Assembly: GCF_030852425.1 (NCBI RefSeq)
Contig: NZ_NSDM01000004.1
Location: forward strand, 310,001-374,000
Direction of reading: 5' to 3'
DNA length: 64,000 nt
Source: Saccharothrix longispora
Lineage (GTDB): Bacteria; Actinomycetota; Actinomycetes; Mycobacteriales; Pseudonocardiaceae
Below the pieces are notes generated by a model that was not told where the DNA came from, did no database searches, and saw only the letters and a program-made list of their open reading frames with translations. How positions within the stretch are numbered: position 1 is the first letter of the stretch; every line of letters starts with the position of its first letter. Position numbers and translations under genes: made by a program. Of this stretch, positions 56,633-64,000 are shown one piece after another.

Positions 56633-57372
56633 CGGTAGCGGTGGTGCTCCGCGCACCCCAGCGATTCGTACAGCGAGATCGCGGCCGCGTTGTGCTCGGC
56701 CACCTGGAGCGCGCACCTCGTCGCCCCGCGCCGCCGGCCCCAGTCGGCGAGGGCGCCCATCAGCTCGCGCGCCAGGCCGCCGCGCCGCGCCCCCGGCCGG
56801 ACGGCCAGCCGCGCCACGTGCAGCAGGTCGCCCACCACGGCGCCGCGCACCGCCGCCAGCACCACGCCGTCGCGGGTGACCGCGCCGAACCCGACCACGT
56901 CACCGGTGGTCAGCACGTGCCGCTGCGCCCGCGTCGGGTTCGGCTGGGCGGCCAGTTCCCACCAGCCGGGAGGTGGGACGTCCGTCACGTGCGCGCCGTC
57001 GTGGCCGGGGGTGGGCCCGGGGGAGCGCTTCGGGGTCGCGAACCCGCTCAGCGGGCCCGTCATCACGAGCGATTCCGCCCCGCCCGGGTGGTCCTCGTCG
57101 ACCCGCCACCCGGCGGCCTCCACACCGGCCTCGGAACGCGACCCGACCACCACGTGCGCGGTCGGCGCGATCGAGTTCTCCCTGGCGAAACCGGTCACCC
57201 TGGCGAGCGCCTCGTCGACCGGCAGACCCGGATCGCCCGTGGTCAGAGCGCTGTTCGCGCGGCCCGTGAACCCGGCCGCGGCCCGCAGCCGCCACTGCCC
57301 GAAGGGCTCGTCCACCAGCGCCGGCCAGGCGTCCGCGCAGCGCTGCTCCAGAGCGGTGACGTCGTCCACCAC
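56608..57372 (-). CDS. GNAT acetyltransferase, possible N-acetylglutamate synthase
   Basis: 254 residues. The N-terminal half has [21 protein letters not shown], seen in actinobacterial two-part GNAT proteins of the Cg3035 N-acetylglutamate synthase group. The C-terminal half has the acetyl-CoA motif [22 protein letters not shown] and [13 protein letters not shown]. Arginine biosynthesis is thus one possible role. Two GTG codons (57372, 57369) can start it. Confidence 0.65.
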   Translation of the reverse strand: MVDDVTALEQRCADAWPALVDEPFGQWRLRAAAGFTGRANSALTTGDPGLPVDEALARVTGFARENSIAPTAHVVVGSRSEAGVEAAGWRVDEDHPGGAESLVMTGPLSGFATPKRSPGPTPGHDGAHVTDVPPPGWWELAAQPNPTRAQRHVLTTGDVVGFGAVTRDGVVLAAVRGAVVGDLLHVARLAVRPGARRGGLARELMGALADWGRRRGATRCALQVAEHNAAAISLYESLGCAEHHRYRYWVANHA

Positions 57373-57454
57373 CGCATGGTGCCCCGCCGCCACCGGCATC
57401 GTGCTGTGAGGTGGGCCACTGTGCTGATGTGCGCCGATAAGGCGAGCCTCACCG

Positions 57455-57482
57455 TTGGACAATCGACTCCGCCGCGTACTCT
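57455..57482 (+). promoter_or_regulatory. fdxA promoter
   Basis: -35 TTGGAC (57455-57460), 16-bp spacer, -10 TACTCT (57477-57482). The leader to GTG 57526 is about 35 bases and includes AGGAGA. Confidence 0.6.
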
Positions 57483-57525
57483 CCGGCTTGCGCGGTGTGG
57501 ACCAGGACAAGAGCAGGAGAGCGCA

Positions 57526-57852
57526 GTGACCTATGTGATCGCCCAGCCGTGCGTGGACGTGCTCGACAAGGCGTGCATCGAAGAGTGCCCCGTCGACTGC
57601 ATCTACGAAGGCGACCGGATGCTCTACATCCACCCGGATGAGTGCGTCGACTGTGGTGCTTGCGAGCCGGTGTGCCCCGTCGAGGCCATCTACTACGAGG
57701 ACGACGTGCCGGACGAGTGGAAGGAGTACACGAAGGCCAACGTGGACTTCTTCGACGAACTGGGGTCCCCCGGCGGCGCGTCCAAGGTCGGCAAGGTCAG
57801 CGCGGACCCGGCGTTCGTGAAGGCTCTCCCCCCGCAGGCGTCCCACGAGTGA
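57526..57852 (+). CDS. fdxA: 7Fe ferredoxin
   Basis: 108 residues. Cysteines at 9, 17 and 50 for a 3Fe-4S cluster and at 21, 40, 43 and 46 for a 4Fe-4S cluster, in the standard context [13 protein letters not shown] and [13 protein letters not shown] small soluble electron carrier; the reductase at 9267 is a possible partner. AGGAGA before GTG 57526. Coupled to dapC by GTGA. Confidence 0.95.
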   Translation: MTYVIAQPCVDVLDKACIEECPVDCIYEGDRMLYIHPDECVDCGACEPVCPVEAIYYEDDVPDEWKEYTKANVDFFDELGSPGGASKVGKVSADPAFVKALPPQASHE

Positions 57853-58940
57853 CGACCGGCAGGAGGCTCCCGGACTTCCCCTGGGACTCGCTGGCCGACC
57901 ACGCCGCCAAGGCGCGCACGCACCCCGGCGGCGTGGTCGACCTGTCCATCGGCACCCCGGTCGACCCGGTTCCCGACCTGGTCCGCGAGGCCCTGGCGTC
58001 GGTGTCCGACGAGCCCGGCTACCCGACCACCCACGGCACGCCCGCGCTGCGCGAGGCCGTCGTGGGGTCGATGGCCCGCCGGTACGGTGTCGACGGCCTC
58101 GACCCGGCCGCCGTGTTGCCGACCATCGGCTCCAAGGAGCTGGTGGCGTGGCTGCCGACGCTGCTCGACCTGGGGCCGGGCGACGTCGTGGCGATTCCGG
58201 CGCTGGCCTACCCGACGTACGAGGTGGGCGCCCGGCTGGCCGGCGCGACGCCCGTGCGGCTGGCCGACGGCGAACCCGCGCCCGCCGGCACCCGGCTGGT
58301 GTGGCTGAACTCGCCGTCCAACCCGACCGGGCGCGTCCAGTCGGCCGCCGCGCTCGCCCAGGCCGTGGCCGACGCGCGCGCGGTGGGCGCCGTGGTGGCG
58401 TCGGACGAGTGCTACCTGGCCCTGTCGTGGACCGCGACGCCGGTGTCCGTGCTGCGGCCCGAGGTGAGCGGCGGTTCCCCGGACGGCGTGCTGGCGGTGC
58501 ACTCGCTGTCGAAGTCGTCCAGCCTGGCCGGCTACCGCGCGGGGTTCGTCACCGGTGACCCGGCGCTGGTCGCGTCGCTGCTGGAGGTGCGCAAGCACGC
58601 GGGCATGATCGTGCCGCGGCCCGTGCAGGCGGCGATGGCGGCGGCGTTGTCCGACGACGCGCACGTGGCGGCGCAGCGGTCGCGGTACGAGGCGCGTCGC
58701 GCGGTGCTGCTGCCCGCGCTGGAAGCCGCCGGGTTCACCGTGGACCACTCCGAAGCCGGCCTGTACCTGTGGTCCACGCGCGGTGAGTCGGCGTGGGACA
58801 CCGTGGCGTGGCTGGCCGACCGCGGCGTGCTGGTCGCGCCGGGCACGTTCTACGGGCCGACCGGTGACCGGCACGTGCGCATCGCCCTGACGGCCTCCGA
58901 CGAACGCGTGGCGGCCGCGGTCGACCGCCTGACCGCCTGA
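57849..58940 (+). CDS. dapC: Succinyldiaminopimelate aminotransferase
   Basis: 363 residues, class I/II PLP aminotransferase. [19 protein letters not shown] and the PLP lysine in [15 protein letters not shown] are present. In actinobacteria the gene after the ferredoxin and next to dapD and dapE is DapC of the succinylase lysine/diaminopimelate pathway. The co-translated ferredoxin is conserved in this position. Confidence 0.88.
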   Translation: MTTGRRLPDFPWDSLADHAAKARTHPGGVVDLSIGTPVDPVPDLVREALASVSDEPGYPTTHGTPALREAVVGSMARRYGVDGLDPAAVLPTIGSKELVAWLPTLLDLGPGDVVAIPALAYPTYEVGARLAGATPVRLADGEPAPAGTRLVWLNSPSNPTGRVQSAAALAQAVADARAVGAVVASDECYLALSWTATPVSVLRPEVSGGSPDGVLAVHSLSKSSSLAGYRAGFVTGDPALVASLLEVRKHAGMIVPRPVQAAMAAALSDDAHVAAQRSRYEARRAVLLPALEAAGFTVDHSEAGLYLWSTRGESAWDTVAWLADRGVLVAPGTFYGPTGDRHVRIALTASDERVAAAVDRLTA

Positions 58941-58974
58941 CCCGCGCTCACGACGTGCGGGTCGTGAGCGCGGG
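58941..58974. terminator. Bidirectional terminator between dapC and dapD
   Basis: A 14-bp perfect stem (58941-58954 with 58961-58974) and a six-base loop between the convergent genes. Confidence 0.88.
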
Positions 58975-58987
58975 ACACGCGGGTGGG

Positions 58988-59962
58988 TCAGTCGTTGGCG
59001 TGCAGGGCCGCGTTCAGCTCGACGCCCGTGCCCTTGCGCGGCAGGACCTTGACCACGCCCGTCGTCGAGTCGCGGATCAGCAGCAGACCCGACATGCCGG
59101 ACAGCTCGGCCGCCTTCACGACCGCGCCGTCGGCGCCGGTGACCTTCGTGCCCGCCGTGACGTACAGGCCCGCCTCGACGACGCAGTCGTCGCCCAGCGA
59201 GATGCCGACGCCCGCGTTGGCGCCGATCAGGCACCGCTCGCCCACCGAGATGACCTGCTTGCCGCCGCCGGACAGGGTGCCCATGATCGACGCGCCGCCG
59301 CCCACGTCGGAGCCGTCGCCGACCACGACGCCGGCCGAGATGCGGCCCTCGACCATGGACGCGCCGAGCGTGCCCGCGTTGAAGTTCACGAAGCCCTCGT
59401 GCATGACGGTCGTTCCGGACGCCAGGTGCGCGCCGAGGCGGACGCGGTCGGCGTCGGCGATCCGCACGCCGCTCGGCAGCACGTAGTCCACCATGCGGGG
59501 GAACTTGTCGACGCCGTGCACGGTGACGGGGCCGCGGGCGCGCAGCCGCAGCCGCGTCTCCTCGAAACCCTCCACGGCGCACGGGCCGAAGTTCGTCCAC
59601 ACCACGTTCGCGAGCAGCCCGAAGATGCCGTCGAGGTTCGCGCCGTGCGGCTTGACCAGGCGCGACGACAGCAGGTGCAGGCGCAGCCACACGTCGTACG
59701 CCGAGGCGGGGGCGTCGTCGAGGGAGGCGATGCCGACGCGGACGCCGACGACCTCCACGTCCCGCTCGGCGTCGGCGCCCAGCTGCTTGGCGGCGGCCTC
59801 GCCGAGCGCCCCGGCGACCTCGGCGGACGACAGCAGCGCCACGCCGGGTTCGCCGTCCGAGCCGAGGGACGGCGACGGGAACCACGTGTCGAGCACGGTG
59901 CCGGAAGGGGTGACGGTGGCCAGGCCGACGCCGTACGCGCCGGTGGGGTTCGCGGTGCTCAC
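58988..59962 (-). CDS. dapD: Tetrahydrodipicolinate N-succinyltransferase
   Basis: 324 residues. A left-handed beta-helix with hexapeptide repeats ([40 protein letters not shown]) and the actinobacterial N-terminal domain. It succinylates tetrahydrodipicolinate using succinyl-CoA. GTG 59962 is preceded by a -10 (TACCGT on the minus strand) that physically overlaps the -10 of dapE. Confidence 0.93.
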   Translation of the reverse strand: MSTANPTGAYGVGLATVTPSGTVLDTWFPSPSLGSDGEPGVALLSSAEVAGALGEAAAKQLGADAERDVEVVGVRVGIASLDDAPASAYDVWLRLHLLSSRLVKPHGANLDGIFGLLANVVWTNFGPCAVEGFEETRLRLRARGPVTVHGVDKFPRMVDYVLPSGVRIADADRVRLGAHLASGTTVMHEGFVNFNAGTLGASMVEGRISAGVVVGDGSDVGGGASIMGTLSGGGKQVISVGERCLIGANAGVGISLGDDCVVEAGLYVTAGTKVTGADGAVVKAAELSGMSGLLLIRDSTTGVVKVLPRKGTGVELNAALHAND

Positions 59963-59970
59963 GGGTGGCA

Positions 59971-59980
59971 ACGGTAACGT
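59971..59980. promoter_or_regulatory. Head-on overlapping -10 boxes of dapD and dapE
   Basis: ACGGTAACGT contains the minus-strand -10 TACCGT (complement of 59971-59976) and the plus-strand -10 TAACGT (59975-59980), sharing two bases. The start codons lie eight and seven bases away on opposite sides, only 25 bp apart. Both mRNAs would be leaderless and the two polymerases could not initiate together. Confidence 0.6.
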
Positions 59981-59987
59981 GCGGCGG

Positions 59988-61049
59988 GTGGCCGACACCC
60001 TGCACCTCTCCGCCGATCCCGTCGAACTGACCGCCGCCCTCGTCGACGTGCCCAGCGTCTCGGGCGACGAGGCCCGTCTCGCCGACCTGGTGGAGCGCGC
60101 GCTGCGGGAGCAGACGCGGCTGGAGGTGGTGCGCTCCGGCAACGCCGTGCTGGCGCGCACGAACCTGGGCCGCCCGTCGCGCGTCGTGTTCGCCGGGCAC
60201 CTCGACACGGTGCCGGTCAACGACAACCTGCCCTCGCGGCTGGAGGACGGCGTCCTGCACGGCCTCGGCTCGGTCGACATGAAGGGCGGCGACGCGGTGA
60301 TGCTGCACCTCGCCGCGACCGTGACCGACCCGCGCCACGACCTGACGTTCGTGTTCTACGACTGCGAGGAGGTCGACGCGGTCCGCAACGGCCTGGGCCG
60401 CGTCGAGCGCGACCTGCCGGAGTGGCTGGCGGGCGACCTGGCGATCGTGTGCGAGCCGTCGAACGGCGTGGTCGAGGCCGGTTGCCAGGGCACCATGCGG
60501 ATCGAGGTGCGCACGAAGGGCGCGCGGGCGCACACGGCGCGCGGCTGGATGGGCCGGAACGCGATCCACGCCCTCGGCGAGGCCCTGCGCAGGCTGGAGG
60601 CGTACGAGCCGCGGCAGCCGGAGATCGACGGCTGCCGGTACCACGAGGGCCTCCAGGCGGTGAAGGTCGAGGGCGGTGTCGCGGGCAACGTCGTGCCGGA
60701 CGCGGCGGTGCTGACGGTGAACCACCGGTTCGCCCCCGACCGCAGCCCGGAGCAGGCCGAGCGGCACCTGCGCGAGGTGTTCGACGGCTACGACGTCACG
60801 GTCACCGACGTGTCCCCCGGCGCGCTGCCGGGTCTGGGCGCCCCGGTCACCCGGGAGCTGGTCGAGGCGGCCGGCGGGGAGCCGGTGGCGAAGCTCGGCT
60901 GGACCGACGTGGCGCGGTTCGCGGCGCTCGGCATGCCCGCGGTGAACTTCGGGCCGGGCGACCCGGTGCTCGCGCACACGCGGCAGGAGAACGTCCAGGT
61001 GAACGAGGTGCGGCGGTGCGTGGAAGTGCTGCGCCGCTTCCTGGGCTGA
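59988..61049 (+). CDS. dapE: Succinyl-diaminopimelate desuccinylase
   Basis: 353 residues, M20 zinc peptidase family. [23 protein letters not shown] and [14 protein letters not shown] hold the metal ligands and catalytic Glu; a lid/dimerisation domain with [12 protein letters not shown] follows. It releases LL-diaminopimelate. GTG 59988 lies seven bases after TAACGT; GTG 59979 overlaps that hexamer and is rejected. Confidence 0.93.
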   Translation: MADTLHLSADPVELTAALVDVPSVSGDEARLADLVERALREQTRLEVVRSGNAVLARTNLGRPSRVVFAGHLDTVPVNDNLPSRLEDGVLHGLGSVDMKGGDAVMLHLAATVTDPRHDLTFVFYDCEEVDAVRNGLGRVERDLPEWLAGDLAIVCEPSNGVVEAGCQGTMRIEVRTKGARAHTARGWMGRNAIHALGEALRRLEAYEPRQPEIDGCRYHEGLQAVKVEGGVAGNVVPDAAVLTVNHRFAPDRSPEQAERHLREVFDGYDVTVTDVSPGALPGLGAPVTRELVEAAGGEPVAKLGWTDVARFAALGMPAVNFGPGDPVLAHTRQENVQVNEVRRCVEVLRRFLG

Positions 61050-61063
61050 CCGCGACCCGCGGC

Positions 61064-61076
61064 TACACTCCCGGTG
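61064..61076 (+). promoter_or_regulatory. -10 element of the first LOG gene, leaderless
   Basis: TACACT (61064-61069) lies seven bases before ATG 61077 in the short gap after dapE, so the LOG genes have their own promoter. Confidence 0.45.
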
Positions 61077-61844
61077 ATGAGCGAGAACGGCGTTGACGAG
61101 CACCCGAAGGAGAAGCAGCGCGGACCCGTGGTCCTGCGTCGTGGGCGCCGGGAGGAGCTGACGACCACCGACCAACGGCTGCTGGACTCGCGCGGCCACA
61201 CCGACTGGGTGCACACGGACCCGTGGCGGGTGCTGCGCATCCAGGCCGAGTTCGTGGAGGGTTTCGGCGCGCTGGCCGAGGTGCCGAGCGCGGTGACCGT
61301 GTTCGGGTCCGCCCGCACGGGCCGCGACCACCCGGAGTACGACACCGGCCGCCGACTGGGCCGGGCGCTGGCCGAGGCCGGGTTCGCCTGCATCACCGGC
61401 GGCGGGCCGGGTGCGATGGAGGCGGTGAACCGGGGCTGCTCGGAGGCGGGCGGCTTCTCCGTCGGGTTGGGCATCGAGCTGCCGTTCGAGCAGGGCCTGA
61501 ACCCGTGGGTCGACCTGGGTGTGAACTTCCGCTACTTCTTCGTCCGCAAGACGATGTTCATCAAGTACTCGCAGGCGTTCATCTGCCTGCCGGGCGGGTT
61601 CGGCACGCTGGACGAGCTGTTCGAGGCGCTGACCCTGGTGCAGACGAAGAAGGTCACCAAGTTCCCGGTGGTGCTGTTCGGGACGAAGTACTGGCAGGGC
61701 CTGTACGACTGGGTGAAGTCCTCGGTGCTCGACGGCGGCAAGGTCGGTGAGAAGGACCTGGAGCTGCTGTACCTGACGGACGACGTCGACGACGCGGTGC
61801 GCGTGGTGAAAGAGGCGCACAAGGCGTGGGCGGACGCGCATTGA
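61077..61844 (+). CDS. LOG-family nucleotide 5'-monophosphate phosphoribohydrolase (long)
   Basis: 255 residues. TIGR00730/LOG Rossmann fold with GGGPGAMEAVNRGC and LPGGFGTLDELFE; related enzymes cleave AMP-type nucleotides, and one M. tuberculosis member (Rv1205) makes cytokinins. An N-terminal extension of about 60 residues precedes the fold. Position after dapE matches Rv1202-Rv1205. ATG 61077 has a leaderless -10. Confidence 0.87.
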   Translation: MSENGVDEHPKEKQRGPVVLRRGRREELTTTDQRLLDSRGHTDWVHTDPWRVLRIQAEFVEGFGALAEVPSAVTVFGSARTGRDHPEYDTGRRLGRALAEAGFACITGGGPGAMEAVNRGCSEAGGFSVGLGIELPFEQGLNPWVDLGVNFRYFFVRKTMFIKYSQAFICLPGGFGTLDELFEALTLVQTKKVTKFPVVLFGTKYWQGLYDWVKSSVLDGGKVGEKDLELLYLTDDVDDAVRVVKEAHKAWADAH

Positions 61845-62377
61845 CCACCGTCACCGTGTACTGCGGGTCGCTGCGGACGGTCCCGGAGAGCTACCTGGAG
61901 CTGGCCAGGTGCGTGGGCGAGGAGATCGCGGCGCGCGGCTGGTCGCTGGCGTGGGGCGGTGGCCGCACGTCGATGATGGGCGCGGTGGCGAAGGCGGCCC
62001 GCGAGGGCGGCGCGCGCACCACCGGCGTGATCCCGCGCGGGCTGGTGGACCGGGAGGTCGCGGACTCCGAGGCCGACGAGCTGCTCGTGGTCGACACGAT
62101 GCGCGACCGCAAGGCGCTGATGGAGGCGCACGGCGACGCGTTCCTGGCGCTGCCCGGCGGGATCGGCACGCTGGAGGAGATGTTCGAGGTGTGGACCTCG
62201 AAGGTGCTGGCCATGCACGCCAAGCCGGTGGTGGTGCTGGACGTGGACGGCCACTACCGGGGCCTGCTGTCGTGGCTGGGCGAGCTGTGCGAGCGCGGTT
62301 TCGTGTCCCGGTTCGCGCTGGACTCGCTCGTCGTGACGGACGACGTGACCGCCGCCCTGGACGCCTGCGCCACCTGA
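61841..62377 (+). CDS. LOG-family nucleotide 5'-monophosphate phosphoribohydrolase (short)
   Basis: 178 residues, the typical LOG size. VYCGSLRTVPESYLELA, GGGRTSMMGAVAKAA, and LPGGIGTLEEMFEVW are the family motifs. It starts with TTG 61841 overlapping the previous stop (TTGA); GTG 61826 is an alternative. Having two LOG proteins co-translated suggests they differ in substrate or form mixed oligomers (inference). Confidence 0.87.
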   Translation: MTTVTVYCGSLRTVPESYLELARCVGEEIAARGWSLAWGGGRTSMMGAVAKAAREGGARTTGVIPRGLVDREVADSEADELLVVDTMRDRKALMEAHGDAFLALPGGIGTLEEMFEVWTSKVLAMHAKPVVVLDVDGHYRGLLSWLGELCERGFVSRFALDSLVVTDDVTAALDACAT

Positions 62378-62398
62378 CGACCCGACCGCCCGTCCCCC

Positions 62399-62568
62399 GG
62401 CGAGTCGAACCCCCAGCCCGCGCGAGTCGTGCGTTCAGGACCCGCGAGTCGTGCGTTCAGGACCCGCGAGTTCTTTACTCGCGAGTGAAGTGCTCGGTGT
62501 GCCTGAGCTTACGACTCGCGGGGGCTGGGTTTACGACTCGCGCGGGCTGGGTTTACGACTCGCCGTGG
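62399..62568. repeat. 22-bp-periodic dyad element B
   Basis: GAGTC units start at 62402, 62424 and 62446 and GAGTTC at 62468, exactly 22 bp apart. The core ACTCGCGAGT is at 62477-62486. Mirror GACTC units at 62513, 62535 and 62557 are placed symmetrically about the same centre with the same period. The geometry equals that of element A, although the sequence between the headers differs (TGCGTTCAGGACCC and TAAACCCAGCCC types). It lies between convergent genes and ends beside the stop of the winged-helix gene. Confidence 0.85.
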
Positions 62569-63612
62569 TCAGGTCAGGTGAGGGGGCAGGTCGAGGGTGC
62601 GGGCCAGGTGGGCGGCTTCCTCGGCGAACATGTCCACGTCGAGCGGGACGAACGGCGTGGTCCTGATCTCCAGGCGGCCGTCGGCGGCCCTGGCGGTCCA
62701 GGTGCCGAGGACGTCGCCGTCGACCAGCAGCGCCCCCCGGCGGCCCGGGGTGCGCCACACCTCCCTCCGGTGCGCTGCGTCGGGCACGAGCAGGTCGCGG
62801 TCGGGGGCGTCGAGGTAGGGGTCCAGCGGCGGCAGGAGGCGGACCAGTTCGGGCTCCGGCGGGTTCTCGAACGCCGCCACGCGGTCGGCCGGCAGCCACG
62901 CCTTCCGGGACACCGGCACGAGGTCGTCGGGCCAGGCGGCCTTGACGTCGCGGACGGGCGCGCCGAAGTGCCGGGCGACCTCGGCGTACCCGGCGGGCCC
63001 GTGCAGCCGCAGGTAGCGGGTGATCAGCTCGCCGAACCCGGCCGACTCGGCGGGCACGGGCCCCCGGTCCTCCAGCGGCACGAACGTGACTGCGCCCCCC
63101 GCCGGGTCGCACCGCAGGCCGGCGGGCAGCACGGCGGCGCGGAACACCGGGTCCGGCACGTGCGTCGCCCCGCACGCCCGGCACCAGGCGGTGACGGAGC
63201 CGGGGACGCGCGGCGTCAGCAGGGACGACGCCTCGCCCGCGGTCATGGGCCGGTCGACGACCTCGCGCAGCGCGGTGGCCACCCGGCGCAGCACGGCCAG
63301 GCCGTCCTCCCCGGCCCGCCGGTCCGTCCGGGCCAGGGCGTCGGCGTCGGAGAGCGGCCACAGGCGGGCGGCCAGCGCGGGCAGTTCGGACGCGCGGTGC
63401 CAGTGCGGCGCGCCCCGGACCGTCCAGGTGAGGGTGAAGTCCCCGGACAGGTCCGGCACGTCCGCCAGCCGCGCGGCCAGGACGGGCACGGCGGACCACT
63501 CGGAGTCCTGCACCCCCAGGTCGAACACGCGCAGGTCGGACGCGTGGGCCGCGGACCGGTCGAACTGGTGGGCGGCGACCCGGTAGGCGATGACCCGCTC
63601 CCGGTCAGCCAA
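62569..63612 (-). CDS. Winged-helix DNA-binding protein (HTH_42/AlkZ-like family)
   Basis: About 347 residues. LRVFDLGVQDSEWSAVPVLAARL at the N-terminus and later THVPDPVFRAAVLPAGLRCD and LLPPLDPYLDAPDRDLLV match the winged-helix family that includes AlkZ-type DNA glycosylases; activity in this branch is unproven. The start is uncertain: TTG 63612 begins the conserved segment, and upstream codons are Arg-rich and look non-coding. A 39-codon frame (63605-63724) overlaps the start. Confidence 0.72.
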   Translation of the reverse strand: MADRERVIAYRVAAHQFDRSAAHASDLRVFDLGVQDSEWSAVPVLAARLADVPDLSGDFTLTWTVRGAPHWHRASELPALAARLWPLSDADALARTDRRAGEDGLAVLRRVATALREVVDRPMTAGEASSLLTPRVPGSVTAWCRACGATHVPDPVFRAAVLPAGLRCDPAGGAVTFVPLEDRGPVPAESAGFGELITRYLRLHGPAGYAEVARHFGAPVRDVKAAWPDDLVPVSRKAWLPADRVAAFENPPEPELVRLLPPLDPYLDAPDRDLLVPDAAHRREVWRTPGRRGALLVDGDVLGTWTARAADGRLEIRTTPFVPLDVDMFAEEAAHLARTLDLPPHLT

Positions 63613-63724
63613 GGCGGACGTCCGGCGCGATCCGCCCCTGCGCCGGCCGCGCGCCGCCGACGGCGCCCGCCGACCCGCCTGTGCCGGGCGCTTCCCGCCG
63701 GGTGGTCGTGAACTGCGATTCCAT
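63605..63724 (-). CDS. Possible 39-residue ORF ahead of the winged-helix gene
   Basis: ATG 63724 with GAGGAT upstream reads MESQFTTTRREAPGTGGS and on to RIAPDVRLG, then TGA inside the next gene. Low complexity and no family; it may be a leader ORF coupling translation, or chance. Confidence 0.2.
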   Translation of the reverse strand: MESQFTTTRREAPGTGGSAGAVGGARPAQGRIAPDVRLG

Positions 63725-63761
63725 GCCGGTGATCCTCGCAGGGACCACCGGCCGGCCGCTG

Positions 63762-64000
63762 TCAGCTGCGCGGGACGGCGAGCCACGAGTCCGCGCCGAA
63801 CGCCACCGACGACCCGAGCGCGCTGGAACCCTGGTAGCGGGCGTCCACGGTGTCGACGACCAGCACGAGCCGGTTGCCCGCGCCCACGTTCCACACGGTC
63901 GGCTCCAGGTCCAGGTCGACCGCGCGGGTGTGCGTGCCGGTGAGCGTGACGGGCTTGTGCGTGATCAGCGCGCCCAGGCCCAGGGCGTTCACCTCGTACA
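63762..64000 (-). CDS. C-terminal end of an S15-type (CocE/X-Pro dipeptidyl-peptidase) hydrolase, partial
   Basis: The frame is open through the end of the window; only the last 78 residues are present. PVTLTGTHTRAVDLDLEPTV, NRLVLVVDTVDARYQG and the terminal DSWLAVPRS resemble the jelly-roll C-terminal domain of X-Pro dipeptidyl-peptidases and CocE esterases. Catalytic residues lie outside the window. Confidence 0.6.
   Translation of the reverse strand, partial: YEVNALGLGALITHKPVTLTGTHTRAVDLDLEPTVWNVGAGNRLVLVVDTVDARYQGSSALGSSVAFGADSWLAVPRS

Noticed and set aside
52295-56716. Very long minus-strand frame (1473 codons) opposite dppD, dppF, mshB and neighbours
   Set aside because: It is an antisense shadow of clearly real plus-strand genes with operon overlaps; its product is Arg/Pro/His-rich without any domain.
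57693-61841. Long minus-strand frame (1382 codons) opposite dapC, dapE and the LOG gene
   Set aside because: Antisense shadow caused by high GC at third codon positions.

Overview
The window is chromosomal DNA of a very GC-rich actinomycete. Many genes start with GTG, several appear to be transcribed without a leader, and a mycothiol gene (mshB), PhoH2, LpqW-like and PimE-like genes are present. Gene content and order point to the Pseudonocardiales (Saccharothrix, Actinosynnema or Lentzea type); this is inference from content, not a database match. The order phoH2, fumC, glpX, xseB, xseA, lipid-droplet-type protein, ispH, ychF, pimE, phhB, typA, lpqW, mshB, fdxA, dapC, dapD, dapE, LOG resembles a compressed version of the Mycobacterium tuberculosis segment from about Rv1095 to Rv1205. 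Most of the window is therefore ancestral core genome with accessory insertions.

Layout. 0-12.4 kb: a small secreted acidic protein, a 1.1-kb gene-poor stretch, a DUF885-like metallopeptidase, PhoH2, GuaB1 (GMP reductase type), an ATP-dependent DNA ligase, fumarase, a ferredoxin/flavodoxin-NADP reductase, two tandem L,D-transpeptidases and a secreted trypsin-like protease. 12.4-17 kb: glpX behind a palindromic operator, then the xseB / unknown / xseA / LDP-like operon and the divergent ispH. 17-30.8 kb: a secreted six-repeat beta-propeller lectin, an ABC exporter, a DNA-repair block (sbcC, sbcD, rmuC, ogt, ada-alkA), ychF and a solitary antitoxin remnant. 30.9-43.7 kb: pimE, phhB, a TPP-riboswitch-controlled thiBPQ operon, an ABC-2 type transporter with a LolA/RseB-like partner, a two-component system, a Nudix protein and trpS with a Trp-codon attenuator. 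44-54.6 kb: typA, an LpqW-like lipoprotein and a dipeptide/oligopeptide ABC operon. 54.7-64 kb: mshB, ferredoxin, the diaminopimelate (lysine and cell-wall) genes dapC, dapD, dapE, two LOG-family proteins, a winged-helix protein and the end of an S15-type hydrolase.

The most unusual signal is non-coding. Two elements of about 165 bp (42604-42772 and 62399-62568) share the same architecture. Each has four GAGTC-headed units at an exact 22-bp period on one side, a core palindrome ACTCGCGAGT, and four mirror-image units at the same period on the other side. Both lie between convergent genes and end immediately beside the stop codon of the minus-strand gene. A miniature relative sits beside the fumC stop codon (7781-7804). 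In the first copy the element supplies the last residues of the upstream Nudix protein.

Other regulatory structures visible by eye: a complete four-segment trpS attenuator with its own 15-residue leader peptide, head-on overlapping -10 boxes of dapD and dapE, 11-bp-spaced CTGAGA repeats at the two-component promoter, a TetR-type palindrome at glpX, and a dyad between sbcD and rmuC. Two small genes were found by eye: a 31-residue basic Cys-rich protein upstream of typA and a 34-residue membrane peptide.
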